From NCBI GenBank assembly GCA_946547105.1, contig CAMNOV010000016.1, forward strand, positions 1-32,064: a DNA stretch of 32,064 bases. Reading direction: 5' to 3'. Positions 24,349 through 32,064 of the stretch are shown piece after piece (position 1 is the first letter of the stretch; the number at the start of each line of letters is the position of its first letter). The notes under the pieces are model-generated. The model saw nothing but the letters and a program-made list of their open reading frames with translations, was not told the DNA's origin and ran no database searches. Source of the DNA: an uncultured Clostridia bacterium (GTDB lineage Bacteria; Bacillota; Clostridia; Oscillospirales; Oscillospiraceae). The position numbers and the translations under genes are program-made.

Positions 24349-25734
24349 ATGATCCATCAATACCAACTCGGCGGATACAATATCGTGCTCGACGTATGCT
24401 CCGGCGCGGTCCACGCCGTGGACGAGCTGGCCTATGACATGATCGGCCCCTTCGAAGCGCAGCCGCGCGAAGAGCTGCTCGCCGCCATGGCCGCAAAATA
24501 CCCCGCCGTGCCCGCCGCAGAGATCGCCGACTGCTATGCGCAGATCGAGGAACTCAAAAACGCGGGCCAGCTCTTCACGCCCGATTCTTTCGAGCCTCTG
24601 GCCGGCAAATTCAAGGAAAAGAGCGGCGGCGTCATCAAGGCCCTGTGCCTGCACGTGGCCCACACCTGCAACCTCAACTGCTCCTACTGCTTCGCCAGCC
24701 AGGGCAAGTATAACGGCGAGCGCGCCGTGATGAGCTTCGAGGTCGGCAAGCAGGCGCTGGATTTTCTTGTCGCCCATTCCGGTACGCGGCGAAACCTTGA
24801 AGTGGACTTCTTCGGCGGCGAGCCGCTGATGAATTTCGAGGTCGTCAAGCAGCTCACGGCCTACGCCCGCTCCATCGAAAAGGACGCGCACAAGAATTTC
24901 CGCTTCACCCTCACCACCAACGGCATGCTGATCGACGACGACGTGATCGACTTCTGCAACCGCGAGATGAGCAACGTCGTCCTGAGCCTCGACGGCCGCA
25001 AAGAGGTGCACGACCGCTTCCGCGTGGACTACGCCGGCAACGGCAGCTGGGAGCGCATCGTGCCGAAATTCCAGAAGCTCGTCGCGGCGCGCGGCGGCAA
25101 AAACTACTACATGCGCGGCACCTTTACGCACCACAATCCTGATTTCCTCAACGATATCCGCACGATGCTCGATCTCGGCTTCACGGAGCTGAGCATGGAG
25201 CCCGTGGTCTGCGCGCCGGACGATCCCTCCGCCCTGACGGCGGAAGACCGTGCGTTGGTGATGCGGCAGTACGAGGAACTCGCCGATCTGATGCTCGAGC
25301 GCGAGCGCGCGGGAAAACCCTTCACCTTCTACCACTACATGCTCGACCTCTCCGGCGGTCCCTGCATCTACAAGCGCATCTCCGGCTGCGGCTCCGGCAC
25401 GGAGTACATGGCCGTCACACCCTGGGGCGATCTCTACCCCTGCCACCAGTTCGTGGGCGACGAGCATTTCAAGCTGGGCGACATCTGGAACGGTCTGAAC
25501 AATCCCGAAGTGCAGGGCGAATTTGCCGCCTGCAACGTCTATGCCAAGCCCGAGTGCCGCGACTGCTGGGCGAAGCTCTACTGCTCCGGCGGCTGCGCGG
25601 CCAACGCCTTCCACGCCACCGGCGCCATCACCGGCATTTACGAAGCCGGCTGCGAGCTCTTCCGCAAGCGCATGGAGTGCGCGATCATGCTGCAGGTGGC
25701 CCGCGCGGCCGACGCGGCCGGGGAAGACGAATGA
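24349..25734 (+). CDS. scfB: Thioether-forming radical-SAM maturase for SCIFF
   Basis: The 461-residue protein starts at ATG 24349 behind AAGGAG. Residues ~1-85 form an RRE-like peptide-recognition part (VLDVCSGAVHAVDELAYDMI). The radical-SAM motif is CX3CX2C: Cys107, 111, 114 in CNLNCSYC. A SPASM-type C-terminus carries many Cys (SGGPC, SGCGSG, LYPCH, CNVYAKPECRDCWAKLYCSGG). This is the SCIFF maturase family, which adds a Cys-to-Thr thioether to the ScfA peptide with S-adenosylmethionine and reduced ferredoxin. It overlaps the decarboxylase gene by four bases (ATGA), so these are translationally coupled. Confidence 0.96.
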   Translation: MIHQYQLGGYNIVLDVCSGAVHAVDELAYDMIGPFEAQPREELLAAMAAKYPAVPAAEIADCYAQIEELKNAGQLFTPDSFEPLAGKFKEKSGGVIKALCLHVAHTCNLNCSYCFASQGKYNGERAVMSFEVGKQALDFLVAHSGTRRNLEVDFFGGEPLMNFEVVKQLTAYARSIEKDAHKNFRFTLTTNGMLIDDDVIDFCNREMSNVVLSLDGRKEVHDRFRVDYAGNGSWERIVPKFQKLVAARGGKNYYMRGTFTHHNPDFLNDIRTMLDLGFTELSMEPVVCAPDDPSALTAEDRALVMRQYEELADLMLERERAGKPFTFYHYMLDLSGGPCIYKRISGCGSGTEYMAVTPWGDLYPCHQFVGDEHFKLGDIWNGLNNPEVQGEFAACNVYAKPECRDCWAKLYCSGGCAANAFHATGAITGIYEAGCELFRKRMECAIMLQVARAADAAGEDE

Positions 25735-27107
25735 ATACACCGATTCTTGACTTTGTGCAGGGCTACGCCGCAGGCGAGGCCCTGCGCCTGCATATGCCGG
25801 GGCACAAGGGCCGGAGCGTTCTTGGCCCGGAGGCGCTGGACATCACGGAGATCCCCGGCGCGGACGTGCTGTATCACGCCGCGGGCGTGATCCGCGAGAG
25901 CGAAGAAAACGCCTCTGCGCTTTTCGGCAGCGCCCGCACGCTCTATTCCGCCGAGGGCTCGTCGCTCTGCATCCGTGCAATGCTCTATCTCGCGCTGCAA
26001 TACGCGCGCCTCACCGGCAAACGGCCCCTGATCGCCGCCGGGCGAAACGCCCACCGCGTTTTTCTCTCCGGCTGCGCGCTTCTGGGGCTGGAGATCACCT
26101 GGCTGTTCGGAGACGAGGGCACGCCGCTGTCCTGTCATATTTCTCCGGAGACGCTGGACGCGCTGCTTTCGGCGGAGAAGCCGGTCGCCGTCTATCTCAC
26201 GAGTCCCGATTATCTCGGCTGCCGGGCAGACATCCCCGCCCTTGCGGCCGTCTGCCGCAGGCACGGCGCGCTGCTGCTGGTGGATAACGCCCACGGCGCG
26301 TATCTGAAATTTCTTTCGCCCTCGCAGCACCCGCTCGATCTGGGCGCGGATCTCTGCTGCGATTCGGCGCACAAGACCCTGCCGGTGCTGACGGGCGGAG
26401 CCTATCTGCACCTGTCCCGCTCCTGCCCGGCGGCTCTGCTGCCGATGGCGGAGGCGGCGATGCGCCTGTTTGCCGGCACCAGCCCCTCCTATCTGATCCT
26501 GCAGTCGCTGGACCTGTGCAACCGCACGCTGGCGGGCGAATTCCATGCGCGGCTCGTCGAGCGAGCCGCGAGCCTGGACAGCCTGAAGTCCTCGCTGCGC
26601 GCCGCGGGATGGCTTCTTGCCGGGGACGAGCCGATGAAGCTCACGCTCTGTCCGAAAAGTCACGGCTACACGGGCGAGGCGCTCGCCGCCGCGCTGGAAG
26701 ATCGCGGCATCGTCTGCGAGTTTGCCGATCCCGACTACTGCGTGTTCATGTTTTCGCCCGCCAATCCCGCTTCGGATCTGGATACGCTGGCCGCCGCGCT
26801 GCGATCGCTGCCCGTGCGGGCGCCGATCAGCACGCTTCCGCCGCGGCTCGGGACTCCGGAACGGGTGCTGCCGCCGCGCGAGGCGATGCTCGCGCCCTTT
26901 GAAACGCTGCCGCGGGAACAGTGCCTCGGCCGCGTGCTCGCCGCACCGACCGTGAGCTGCCCGCCCGCCGTGCCGATCCTGGTCTGCGGCGAGCGCATCG
27001 ACGCGCAGGCGCTCGCGCTGTTCGCCTACTACGGGCTCGACCGGCTGGACGTTATTCTGCCGGACTTTGAACAGGGAGGGATGTCCCGTGAGAAAACGGA
27101 TCTTTGA
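25731..27107 (+). CDS. Orn/Lys/Arg-type PLP-dependent decarboxylase
   Basis: The 458-residue protein shows the family's LRLHMPGHKGRS (residues 18-29), LVDNAHGAYLKF with cofactor Asp185, and the cofactor lysine in CDSAHKTLPVLTGGAYLHLS (Lys215). These group III decarboxylases make cadaverine, agmatine or putrescine from lysine, arginine or ornithine. The substrate cannot be named. The NGST-type loop is YSAEGSSLCIRAM, with Glu in place of the usual Asn. The length agrees with short Firmicutes forms (SpeA about 490). The start at 25731 overlaps scfB; its end overlaps the ion channel gene. Confidence 0.9.
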   Translation: MNTPILDFVQGYAAGEALRLHMPGHKGRSVLGPEALDITEIPGADVLYHAAGVIRESEENASALFGSARTLYSAEGSSLCIRAMLYLALQYARLTGKRPLIAAGRNAHRVFLSGCALLGLEITWLFGDEGTPLSCHISPETLDALLSAEKPVAVYLTSPDYLGCRADIPALAAVCRRHGALLLVDNAHGAYLKFLSPSQHPLDLGADLCCDSAHKTLPVLTGGAYLHLSRSCPAALLPMAEAAMRLFAGTSPSYLILQSLDLCNRTLAGEFHARLVERAASLDSLKSSLRAAGWLLAGDEPMKLTLCPKSHGYTGEALAAALEDRGIVCEFADPDYCVFMFSPANPASDLDTLAAALRSLPVRAPISTLPPRLGTPERVLPPREAMLAPFETLPREQCLGRVLAAPTVSCPPAVPILVCGERIDAQALALFAYYGLDRLDVILPDFEQGGMSREKTDL

Positions 27108-27858
27108 CGTGATCGAGGTCGCCCGCGAGGACGACCGGATCAGCGCAATCTACGACGCCTTTATGATCCTGATGATCGTGCTGAGCCTGGTTCCGCTGCT
27201 TTTTAAAGGGACCTCAGCGCCGCTGGCCGTGCTCGACCATGTCGCGGTCGTTGTGTTCATCCTCGACTATCTGCTTCGCTGGGCGACGGCGGACTACAAG
27301 TTCGGCAAGCCCGGCGTACTGAGTTTCGTGCGCTATCCCTTCTCGCTGATGGCGATCATCGACCTCGTCAGCATCCTGCCCTCGCTGACCATGCTCAACG
27401 CCGGCTTCAAAGTGCTGCGCATGCTGCGTATGATGCGCGCGATGCGCGTGCTGCGGGTCTTGAAGGCGGTGCGCTATTCCAAGAGCCTGCGTATCATCGG
27501 CGACGTGCTGAAGGAGGCGAAGGAGCCGCTGATCGCGGTGGCCACGCTCGCCATCGCCTATATCTTTGTCTCGGCGCTTGTCATCTTCAACGCCGAGCCC
27601 GATTCCTTCCGCGACTTCTTTGAGGCGCTCTACTGGGCGACCGTGCTGCTGACCACGGTGGGCTTCGGCGACATCACACCCGTGACCGTGATCGGCCGCG
27701 GTGTCGCAATGTGCTCGTCCATCTTCGGCATCGCCATCGTCGCGCTGCCCTCGGCCATCATCACGGCGGGCTATATGCGGCAGATCGGCATGCAGAGCAA
27801 GGAAGAAGCCGCCGTCGAGCAGCTTTCGGCCGGAAGCGGGGAAACTGCCGATGTCTGA
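27088..27858 (+). CDS. Voltage-gated-like ion channel (potassium-selective filter)
   Basis: The 256-residue protein has six membrane helices of the ion transport family. Helix 4 carries regular positive charges (VLRMLRMMRAMRVLRVLKAVRY, residues ~108-130; quoted in pieces: VLRMLRMMRAM, RVLRVLKAVRY) as in a voltage sensor, and the pore loop reads TTVGFGD (189-195), a K+ filter. The start is GTG 27088, seven bases after AGGGAGGG; it overlaps the decarboxylase end by 20 bases. A KvAP- or KCNQ-like family fits. Small bacterial Kv channels adjust membrane potential. Confidence 0.88.
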   Translation: MRKRIFDVIEVAREDDRISAIYDAFMILMIVLSLVPLLFKGTSAPLAVLDHVAVVVFILDYLLRWATADYKFGKPGVLSFVRYPFSLMAIIDLVSILPSLTMLNAGFKVLRMLRMMRAMRVLRVLKAVRYSKSLRIIGDVLKEAKEPLIAVATLAIAYIFVSALVIFNAEPDSFRDFFEALYWATVLLTTVGFGDITPVTVIGRGVAMCSSIFGIAIVALPSAIITAGYMRQIGMQSKEEAAVEQLSAGSGETADV

Positions 27859-28318
27859 CTATATCATGGACCTGCGCAAGATCGTCGGCCACCGGCCGCT
27901 GCTGAGCCCGGGCGCCAGCGTCATCCTGGAGGATGCGGAGGGCCGCATCCTGCTGGAGCTGCGCCATGACAACCGCTGCTGGGGCTATGCCGGCGGCGCG
28001 GTGGAGATGGACGAGGTCGTGGAGGACGCCGCGCGGCGCGAGCTTTTCGAAGAAACCGGGCTCGTCGCCGGAAAGCTGGAGCTATACGGCGTGTTCTCCG
28101 GCCCGGAAAGCCATTTTTACTATCCCAACGGTGACGAGGTATCCTACGTGGAGATCGTCTACACCTGCCGGGACTGGAGCGGCGAACTGCGCCCGCAGCC
28201 GGGCGAGGTGGACGAGCTGCGCTGGTTTGCAGCCGGCGAGCTGCCGGAGGACCTGTCCCCGCCCACCGCGCGCGTCATCCGGCAATGGGCGGCGGAAAAG
28301 CTGAAAAACGGAGGCTGA
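27851..28318 (+). CDS. Nudix hydrolase
   Basis: The 155-residue protein starts at ATG 27851, inside the end of the channel gene (8-base overlap). The Nudix box is complete: GGAVEMDEVVEDAARRELFEETGL (residues 48-71; key residues G, E, REL, EE, G). A typical N-terminal part (LLSPGASVILEDAEGRILL) and a following SHFYYPNGDEVSYVEIVY complete the fold. It hydrolyses a nucleoside diphosphate linked to another group; the substrate is unknown. There is no clear ribosome binding site, so coupled translation is likely. Confidence 0.93.
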   Translation: MSDYIMDLRKIVGHRPLLSPGASVILEDAEGRILLELRHDNRCWGYAGGAVEMDEVVEDAARRELFEETGLVAGKLELYGVFSGPESHFYYPNGDEVSYVEIVYTCRDWSGELRPQPGEVDELRWFAAGELPEDLSPPTARVIRQWAAEKLKNGG

Positions 28319-28321
28319 AGC

Positions 28322-29611
28322 ATGGCAAAGAATACCGATGTTTCCCTGCGCCAGCAGGTCATTTATTCGATCTACGTGCGCAATCACACCGAGGAGGGGA
28401 CCTTCCGCGCCGTGATCCCCGATCTTGACCGCATCCGCGCCCTCGGCACGGACATCATCTGGTTCCTGCCCATCCACCCGATCGGCGTGAAGGGCAAAAA
28501 GGGCAGCCTCGGCTGCCCCTACGCCAACCGCGACTACCGCAGCGTCAACCCCGCCTACGGCACGATGGAGGATTTCCGCCTGCTCGTCGACGAGATCCAC
28601 GCGCGCGGCATGAAAGTGATGATCGACGTGGTGTATAACCACACCGCGCCGGATTCCGTGCTTTTTGAACAGCACCCGGAGTGGTTCTACCGCGGGCCGG
28701 ACGGCAAGCCGGGCAACAAGATCGGCGACTGGAGCGACGTCATTGACCTCGACTACGCCCACCGCGATCTCTGGGACTATCAGATCGAGTCCCTCTGCTT
28801 CTGGGCCGGGATCGTGGACGGCTACCGCTGCGACGTGGCCTCCTTCGTGCCGCTGGACTTCTGGAAAGAGGCCCGCGAGGCGGTGGAGCGCGTGCATCCG
28901 GGTTTTCTCTGGCTGGCCGAGACCGTGCACCGGACCTTCGGCCTGCAGTGCCGCCGCCAGGGCGTGTATTCCATGCGCGACAGCGAGGCCTTTGAGGCCT
29001 TCGATATCGAGTACGAGTACGACATCCGCGAGATCTTCGACGCCTGGCTCTCCGGCCGCGCGCCGCTGAGTCACTATCTGGATCTGATGAACTTCCAGGA
29101 GCTTGTCTACCCCGCCAACTACGATAAGATGCGCTTTCTGGAAAACCACGACCAGCCGCGCATCGCCTCCTTCATCCCGAAGGAGAGCGACCTTGTCAAT
29201 TACACGGCCATGCTCTATTTCCTCAAGGGCACGACGCTCCTCTACGCCGGACAGGAGTTTGAAAACGAGCACCTGCCGAGCCTCTTTGAAAAAGAACCCA
29301 TCGACCGTGCGACCGGCAAAGACCTGAGCGCCCTGATGCGCAGGCTCTATGAGATCAAGCGCACGGCGCTCGACGCGGAGGACGATTTCCTCGCCTGCGC
29401 CGACGATCGGCATGCGATCGCCGTGCTTGAGCGCGTCGGAAACGGCGTGCGGAAGATCGGCATTTTTTCCCTTCGTTCGGAAAGCGCGGCGGTCGAAGTG
29501 CCCGCGCCGGACGGCGAGTACGCAGATCTCATCGGCGGCGGGACGGTTTCTGTGAAAAATCACAAAATATCCTGTGCCGGACGCCCGATAATTTTCACCC
29601 TTCCCGCGTAA
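28322..29611 (+). CDS. GH13 alpha-amylase-family enzyme
   Basis: The 429-residue protein has the four GH13 regions: MIDVVYNHT (region I), DGYRCDVAS with the nucleophile Asp171 (region II), LWLAETV with the acid/base Glu200 (region III), and FLENHDQPR with Asp277 (region IV). It acts on alpha-glucans or alpha-glucosides inside the cell (no signal peptide). It is short for an alpha-amylase (usually 450-550), but the catalytic core is intact. ATG 28322 follows AACGGAGGCTGAAGC, just after the Nudix stop. It is the last gene of the scfB-started run. Confidence 0.9.
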   Translation: MAKNTDVSLRQQVIYSIYVRNHTEEGTFRAVIPDLDRIRALGTDIIWFLPIHPIGVKGKKGSLGCPYANRDYRSVNPAYGTMEDFRLLVDEIHARGMKVMIDVVYNHTAPDSVLFEQHPEWFYRGPDGKPGNKIGDWSDVIDLDYAHRDLWDYQIESLCFWAGIVDGYRCDVASFVPLDFWKEAREAVERVHPGFLWLAETVHRTFGLQCRRQGVYSMRDSEAFEAFDIEYEYDIREIFDAWLSGRAPLSHYLDLMNFQELVYPANYDKMRFLENHDQPRIASFIPKESDLVNYTAMLYFLKGTTLLYAGQEFENEHLPSLFEKEPIDRATGKDLSALMRRLYEIKRTALDAEDDFLACADDRHAIAVLERVGNGVRKIGIFSLRSESAAVEVPAPDGEYADLIGGGTVSVKNHKISCAGRPIIFTLPA

Positions 29612-29618
29612 TTCAAGA

Positions 29619-29647
29619 TTGCGCGACGCTTTTTGACGGATTATAAT
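29619..29647 (+). promoter_or_regulatory. Sigma-A-type promoter of the GMP synthase gene
   Basis: TTGCGC (29619-29624), 17 bases and TATAAT (29642-29647) lie in the 74-base gap before the ATG at 29686. No purine riboswitch fits in this short leader. Confidence 0.7.
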
Positions 29648-29685
29648 ATCTCCTGTATTAAAACAAATTCGTGGAGGTGCTGAAC

Positions 29686-30666
29686 ATGGCAGATAACAAA
29701 CGTCCCGAAAGCATGGCCCGCATTACGACACCCGCGCTGGCCCAGGCCTTTATCGACGAGCAGATCGCCGCGCTGCGCGCGCAGATCGGCGACAAGAAGG
29801 TGCTGCTGGCGCTGTCCGGCGGTGTGGATTCCTCCGTCGTGGCCGCTCTGCTGATCAAAGCGGTCGGCAAGCAGCTCACCTGCGTGCACGTCAACCACGG
29901 CCTTCTCCGCAAGGGAGAGCCCGAGCAGGTGATCGAGGTCTTCCGCAACCAGATGGACGCCAACCTCATCTACGTCGATGCGGTGGACCGTTTCCTGGAC
30001 AAGCTCGCCGGTGTTTCCGATCCCGAGAGCAAGCGCAAGGTCATCGGCGCGGAGTTCATCCGCGTGTTCGAGGAAGAGGCACGCAAGCTGGAGGGCATCG
30101 AGTTCCTCGCCCAGGGCACCATCTACCCCGACATTCTTGAGAGCGGCCCGGTCAAGGCGCACCACAACGTGGGCGGCCTGCCGGAGGACCTGCAGTTTGA
30201 GCTGGTCGAGCCGATCAAGTTCCTGTATAAGGACGAGGTCCGCGTGGTCGGCAAGCAGCTCGGTCTGCCCGACGGCATGGTCTACCGTCAGCCCTTCCCC
30301 GGCCCCGGCCTGGGCGTGCGCTGCGTCGGCGCCATCACCCGCGACCGTCTGGAGGCCGTGCGCGAGAGCGACGCCATCCTGCGTGAAGAGTTTGCGAAGA
30401 ACGGCCTGGCCGGCAAGGTCTGGCAGTACTTCACCATCGTGCCGGACTTCAAGTCCACCGGCATCACCGACGGCAAGCGCACCTACGACTGGCCCGTCGT
30501 CATCCGCGCGATCAACACGGTCGACGCTGTGACCGCCGAGGTCGCCGAGCTGCCCTTCCCGCTCCTGCAGCACATCACCGCGCGCATCACGAGCGAAGTC
30601 AAGGGCGTCAACCGCGTCCTCTGGGACATCACGCCCAAGCCCTCCGGCACCATCGAGTGGGAATGA
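29686..30666 (+). CDS. guaA: GMP synthase ATP-pyrophosphatase half (stand-alone)
   Basis: The 326-residue protein has the N-type ATP-pyrophosphatase loop SGGVDSS (44-50), HVNHGLLRKGE, the IYPDILESG motif, the GLPDGMVYRQPFPGPGLGVR signature and the C-terminal dimer domain that ends TIEWE. It makes GMP from XMP, ATP and ammonia or glutamine. The usual N-terminal glutamine amidotransferase domain (about 190 residues) is absent, so glutamine hydrolysis must come from another gene, or ammonia is used. The start is ATG 29686 after GTGGAGG; upstream in-frame GTG 29671 is less likely. It has its own promoter. Confidence 0.93.
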   Translation: MADNKRPESMARITTPALAQAFIDEQIAALRAQIGDKKVLLALSGGVDSSVVAALLIKAVGKQLTCVHVNHGLLRKGEPEQVIEVFRNQMDANLIYVDAVDRFLDKLAGVSDPESKRKVIGAEFIRVFEEEARKLEGIEFLAQGTIYPDILESGPVKAHHNVGGLPEDLQFELVEPIKFLYKDEVRVVGKQLGLPDGMVYRQPFPGPGLGVRCVGAITRDRLEAVRESDAILREEFAKNGLAGKVWQYFTIVPDFKSTGITDGKRTYDWPVVIRAINTVDAVTAEVAELPFPLLQHITARITSEVKGVNRVLWDITPKPSGTIEWE

Positions 30667-30766
30667 TTGCAGAACCGTCTAGAAGGCGCATAAACACTAG
30701 GCTTTTCCGGTTTGAAAACGCCTCGTGACAACGTTTTGACAACACTTTAAGCATTACTCGTAAAGT
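30640..30766 (+). other. Putative attachment-site region at the 3' end of guaA
   Basis: The last codons of guaA (GGCACCATCGAGTGGGAATGA) mark a known chromosomal insertion site for integrative elements. Right after it the sequence becomes AT-richer and carries two TGACAAC copies (30726-30732, 30737-30743) that look like integrase arm-type repeats. No integrase gene is seen inside the window. This is an inference from position and composition. Confidence 0.45.
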
Positions 30767-30767
30767 A

Positions 30768-30808
30768 AAGAGCTAACTGATTTTTGTCGAATCAGTTAGC
30801 TCTTTTTT
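30768..30808 (+). terminator. Terminator downstream of guaA
   Basis: GAGCTAACTGATT (30770-30782) pairs with AATCAGTTAGCTC (30790-30802), then TTTTTTG. It lies about 100 bases after the guaA stop and would also protect the minus-strand HEPN-like gene from read-through. Confidence 0.85.
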
Positions 30809-30890
30809 GCTTAAATTGCGTGTTTCACAACCAAAAAATTGTACACGTCAGTTGTTTTCGCAACATATGGTGGACACATATGGATACTGT

Positions 30891-31727
30891 TCATGTAATT
30901 TCGAATATAAATGTTTCGCCTGTTTTCTGATAGGAATTTTTCACATTTGGAGCAGTTCCCCATCTCTTTATGAGTTCAGTTTCAATGCCCGCCTTCTCTG
31001 CTGCTACAAGATCATAGTGGTTGATTATTCTATTAAGCACATCATAGAAACCAACAACCCCACGAAAAATCAAAACGAGCGGATCCCCTTTTTTAGTCAT
31101 TGCAATTTTGGGAAACTCCTTTAATCCACAGTTCGCATTAGTAAAGCCCTTTATTGCTTCATAGTTTGTTTCGGCGATATTGCTAAACAGATGATTACCA
31201 TGCGCACAACAGTTTCTGCAACTCTTGAAGTACTTATATATGAGCCAAAGTTTGTTAATATATGCATCTTGTCTTTGGGCAGTAAAACAAAAGCACCCAG
31301 ACAAAGGAGAGGTGTTCTCTGCAGCTAAGACTTTTTCAAAAGAAGAGAACTCTCCTTTTTTCAGTTCTTCTTTTATCTTGCCTTTTTTCGTCTTTGATTG
31401 GCTAATCAATGTAGAGTCAACGAAGGAATCCACCCACGTATCAAAAATTGCTAACGCATTTATCAAGAGCAATTCTGCTATATACTGCTCCTCGTATTCC
31501 CATGATAGCTCATTCGCAATTCGATTAGGATTAAGACCATGTATATCCAATCCACTAACTAACGCATTCTTTACTTCTATGTTGTTTGCATCAGGATGCT
31601 CAATGAAGTATTTCTTAGCATCTTGCCTAAGGTTCCATAGTCCTGCATCAAGAGCCCATACCATATCAAAAGTAGCAGTTATTTGCTGAGATGCAAAATA
31701 GGTTGCTTCAAAGATAGTGTTAGACAT
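30891..31727 (-). CDS. AT-rich gene for a HEPN-like protein
   Basis: I do not recognise a family for this 278-residue protein as a whole. It is mostly helical and carries RNCCAH (Arg171-His176) after YKYFKSC, the R-X4-H signature of HEPN ribonuclease domains with the usual Asn after Arg. HEPN domains cut RNA in toxin-antitoxin, abortive infection and CRISPR-linked systems. Earlier helices (WEYEEQYIAELLLINALAIF) agree with a helical bundle. The codons and base composition are clearly more AT-rich than in neighbouring genes, so it was probably acquired. No antitoxin-like partner is seen within the window, except possibly the next cut gene. Confidence 0.65.
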   Translation of the reverse strand: MSNTIFEATYFASQQITATFDMVWALDAGLWNLRQDAKKYFIEHPDANNIEVKNALVSGLDIHGLNPNRIANELSWEYEEQYIAELLLINALAIFDTWVDSFVDSTLISQSKTKKGKIKEELKKGEFSSFEKVLAAENTSPLSGCFCFTAQRQDAYINKLWLIYKYFKSCRNCCAHGNHLFSNIAETNYEAIKGFTNANCGLKEFPKIAMTKKGDPLVLIFRGVVGFYDVLNRIINHYDLVAAEKAGIETELIKRWGTAPNVKNSYQKTGETFIFEIT

Positions 31728-31775
31728 GCAGAATCAGCCCTCTCTCTTTTTTGCTCTCCCTACAGCAGCCCCTGA

Positions 31776-32064
31776 TTAATCCTTAAGTTTGTCCTTAAAG
31801 GCTTCTACGAGGGCATCGCTTAGCTCCTGGGACGGCACTTTTACCCAAATACGAGAGCTGTCGTATTTCGGATAGTTATAGCGCCACTTGTCATATTCTT
31901 CCTTGGTAATCTCCCCGGCGCGGTATTTTTCCGCGACAGGAGCCCAGGCATAGACCATTTCCGAGATGCGCGCGGCTTCTCTTCCCCTGCGGGGATCAAT
32001 ACGGAAAACAACTTCTCCGTCTCTGTCCTCAATGGTCAGCCCATAGCGATCCTCCAAAGCAAAC
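31776..32064 (-). CDS. Unknown protein, C-terminal part (gene cut by window end)
   Basis: The minus-strand frame is open to the right edge and ends at TAA 31776-31778. About 95 residues are visible: charged, with VVFRIDPRRGREAARI, YAWAPVAEKYRAGEITKEEY, KWRYNYPKYD and a helical end LVEAFKDKLKD. A TTG at 32057 could be a start, but it has no site inside the window. I do not recognise the family; the style is that of accessory proteins on integrated elements. Its composition is between that of the HEPN gene and the chromosome. Confidence 0.5.
   Translation of the reverse strand, partial: FALEDRYGLTIEDRDGEVVFRIDPRRGREAARISEMVYAWAPVAEKYRAGEITKEEYDKWRYNYPKYDSSRIWVKVPSQELSDALVEAFKDKLKD

Noticed and set aside
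24328-25740. 470-codon minus-strand frame opposite the SCIFF maturase
   Set aside because: Antisense shadow; the plus strand encodes a complete radical-SAM enzyme with all motifs.
28082-29563. 493-codon minus-strand frame opposite the GH13 gene
   Set aside because: Antisense shadow; no start signals, while the plus strand has all four GH13 regions.
29612-29685. Purine riboswitch upstream of the GMP synthase gene
   Set aside because: The predicted transcript leader is only about 30 bases, too short for such an aptamer.

Overview
The window looks like chromosome of a moderately high-GC, spore-forming anaerobic member of the Clostridia, probably a gut Oscillospiraceae-type organism. The reasons are a clear SpoVT sporulation regulator, a SCIFF peptide with its radical-SAM maturase (a clostridial hallmark), strong AGGAGG ribosome binding sites with several TTG or GTG starts, and protein relatives typical of gut Firmicutes. 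No species can be named from the sequence alone.

Layout. Positions 1-2500 hold the end of a flavin reductase-like gene, then welded stubs of decayed genes (lipoprotein/DUF362/SUMF1-like, AraC, serine hydrolase/GNAT-like) around one intact YwaF-type membrane protein gene. Positions 2565-6382 hold poorly characterised genes: a one-pass membrane protein with an acidic tail, a protein with an N-terminal AraC-type DNA-binding domain, and two small proteins that look like diverged tandem copies. spoVT (6567-7109) follows, behind a sigma-G-like promoter embedded in a long palindrome. Positions 7168-13266 (minus strand) hold a lipoprotein with an internal duplication and a complete carbohydrate-type ABC importer. 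Positions 13434-15649 hold cstA with an unknown upstream partner. Positions 15951-17874 hold a VWA protein, a macro-domain protein and a 30-residue ORF. Pyruvate kinase, an initiator tRNA and an HtrA protease follow, all on the minus strand.

From 21671 the picture is mixed: rsmI (plus), an iron-sulfur aldo/keto reductase (minus), then a plus-strand run of scfA (SCIFF), scfB (maturase), a PLP decarboxylase, a voltage-gated-like ion channel, a Nudix hydrolase and a GH13 enzyme. The last five genes overlap or nearly touch and probably form one transcription unit. A GMP synthase gene that encodes only the ATP-pyrophosphatase half ends this block at 30666.

Immediately after this guaA-type gene the DNA turns AT-rich and carries a HEPN-like gene and another gene cut by the window edge. 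The 3' end of guaA is a known integration site, so the right end is probably the edge of an integrated element. The best candidates for new biology are the VWA/macro/micro-ORF group, the palindrome that contains the spoVT ribosome binding site, the hairpin-rich scfA-scfB leader, the stand-alone GMP synthase half, and the HEPN gene in the putative island.
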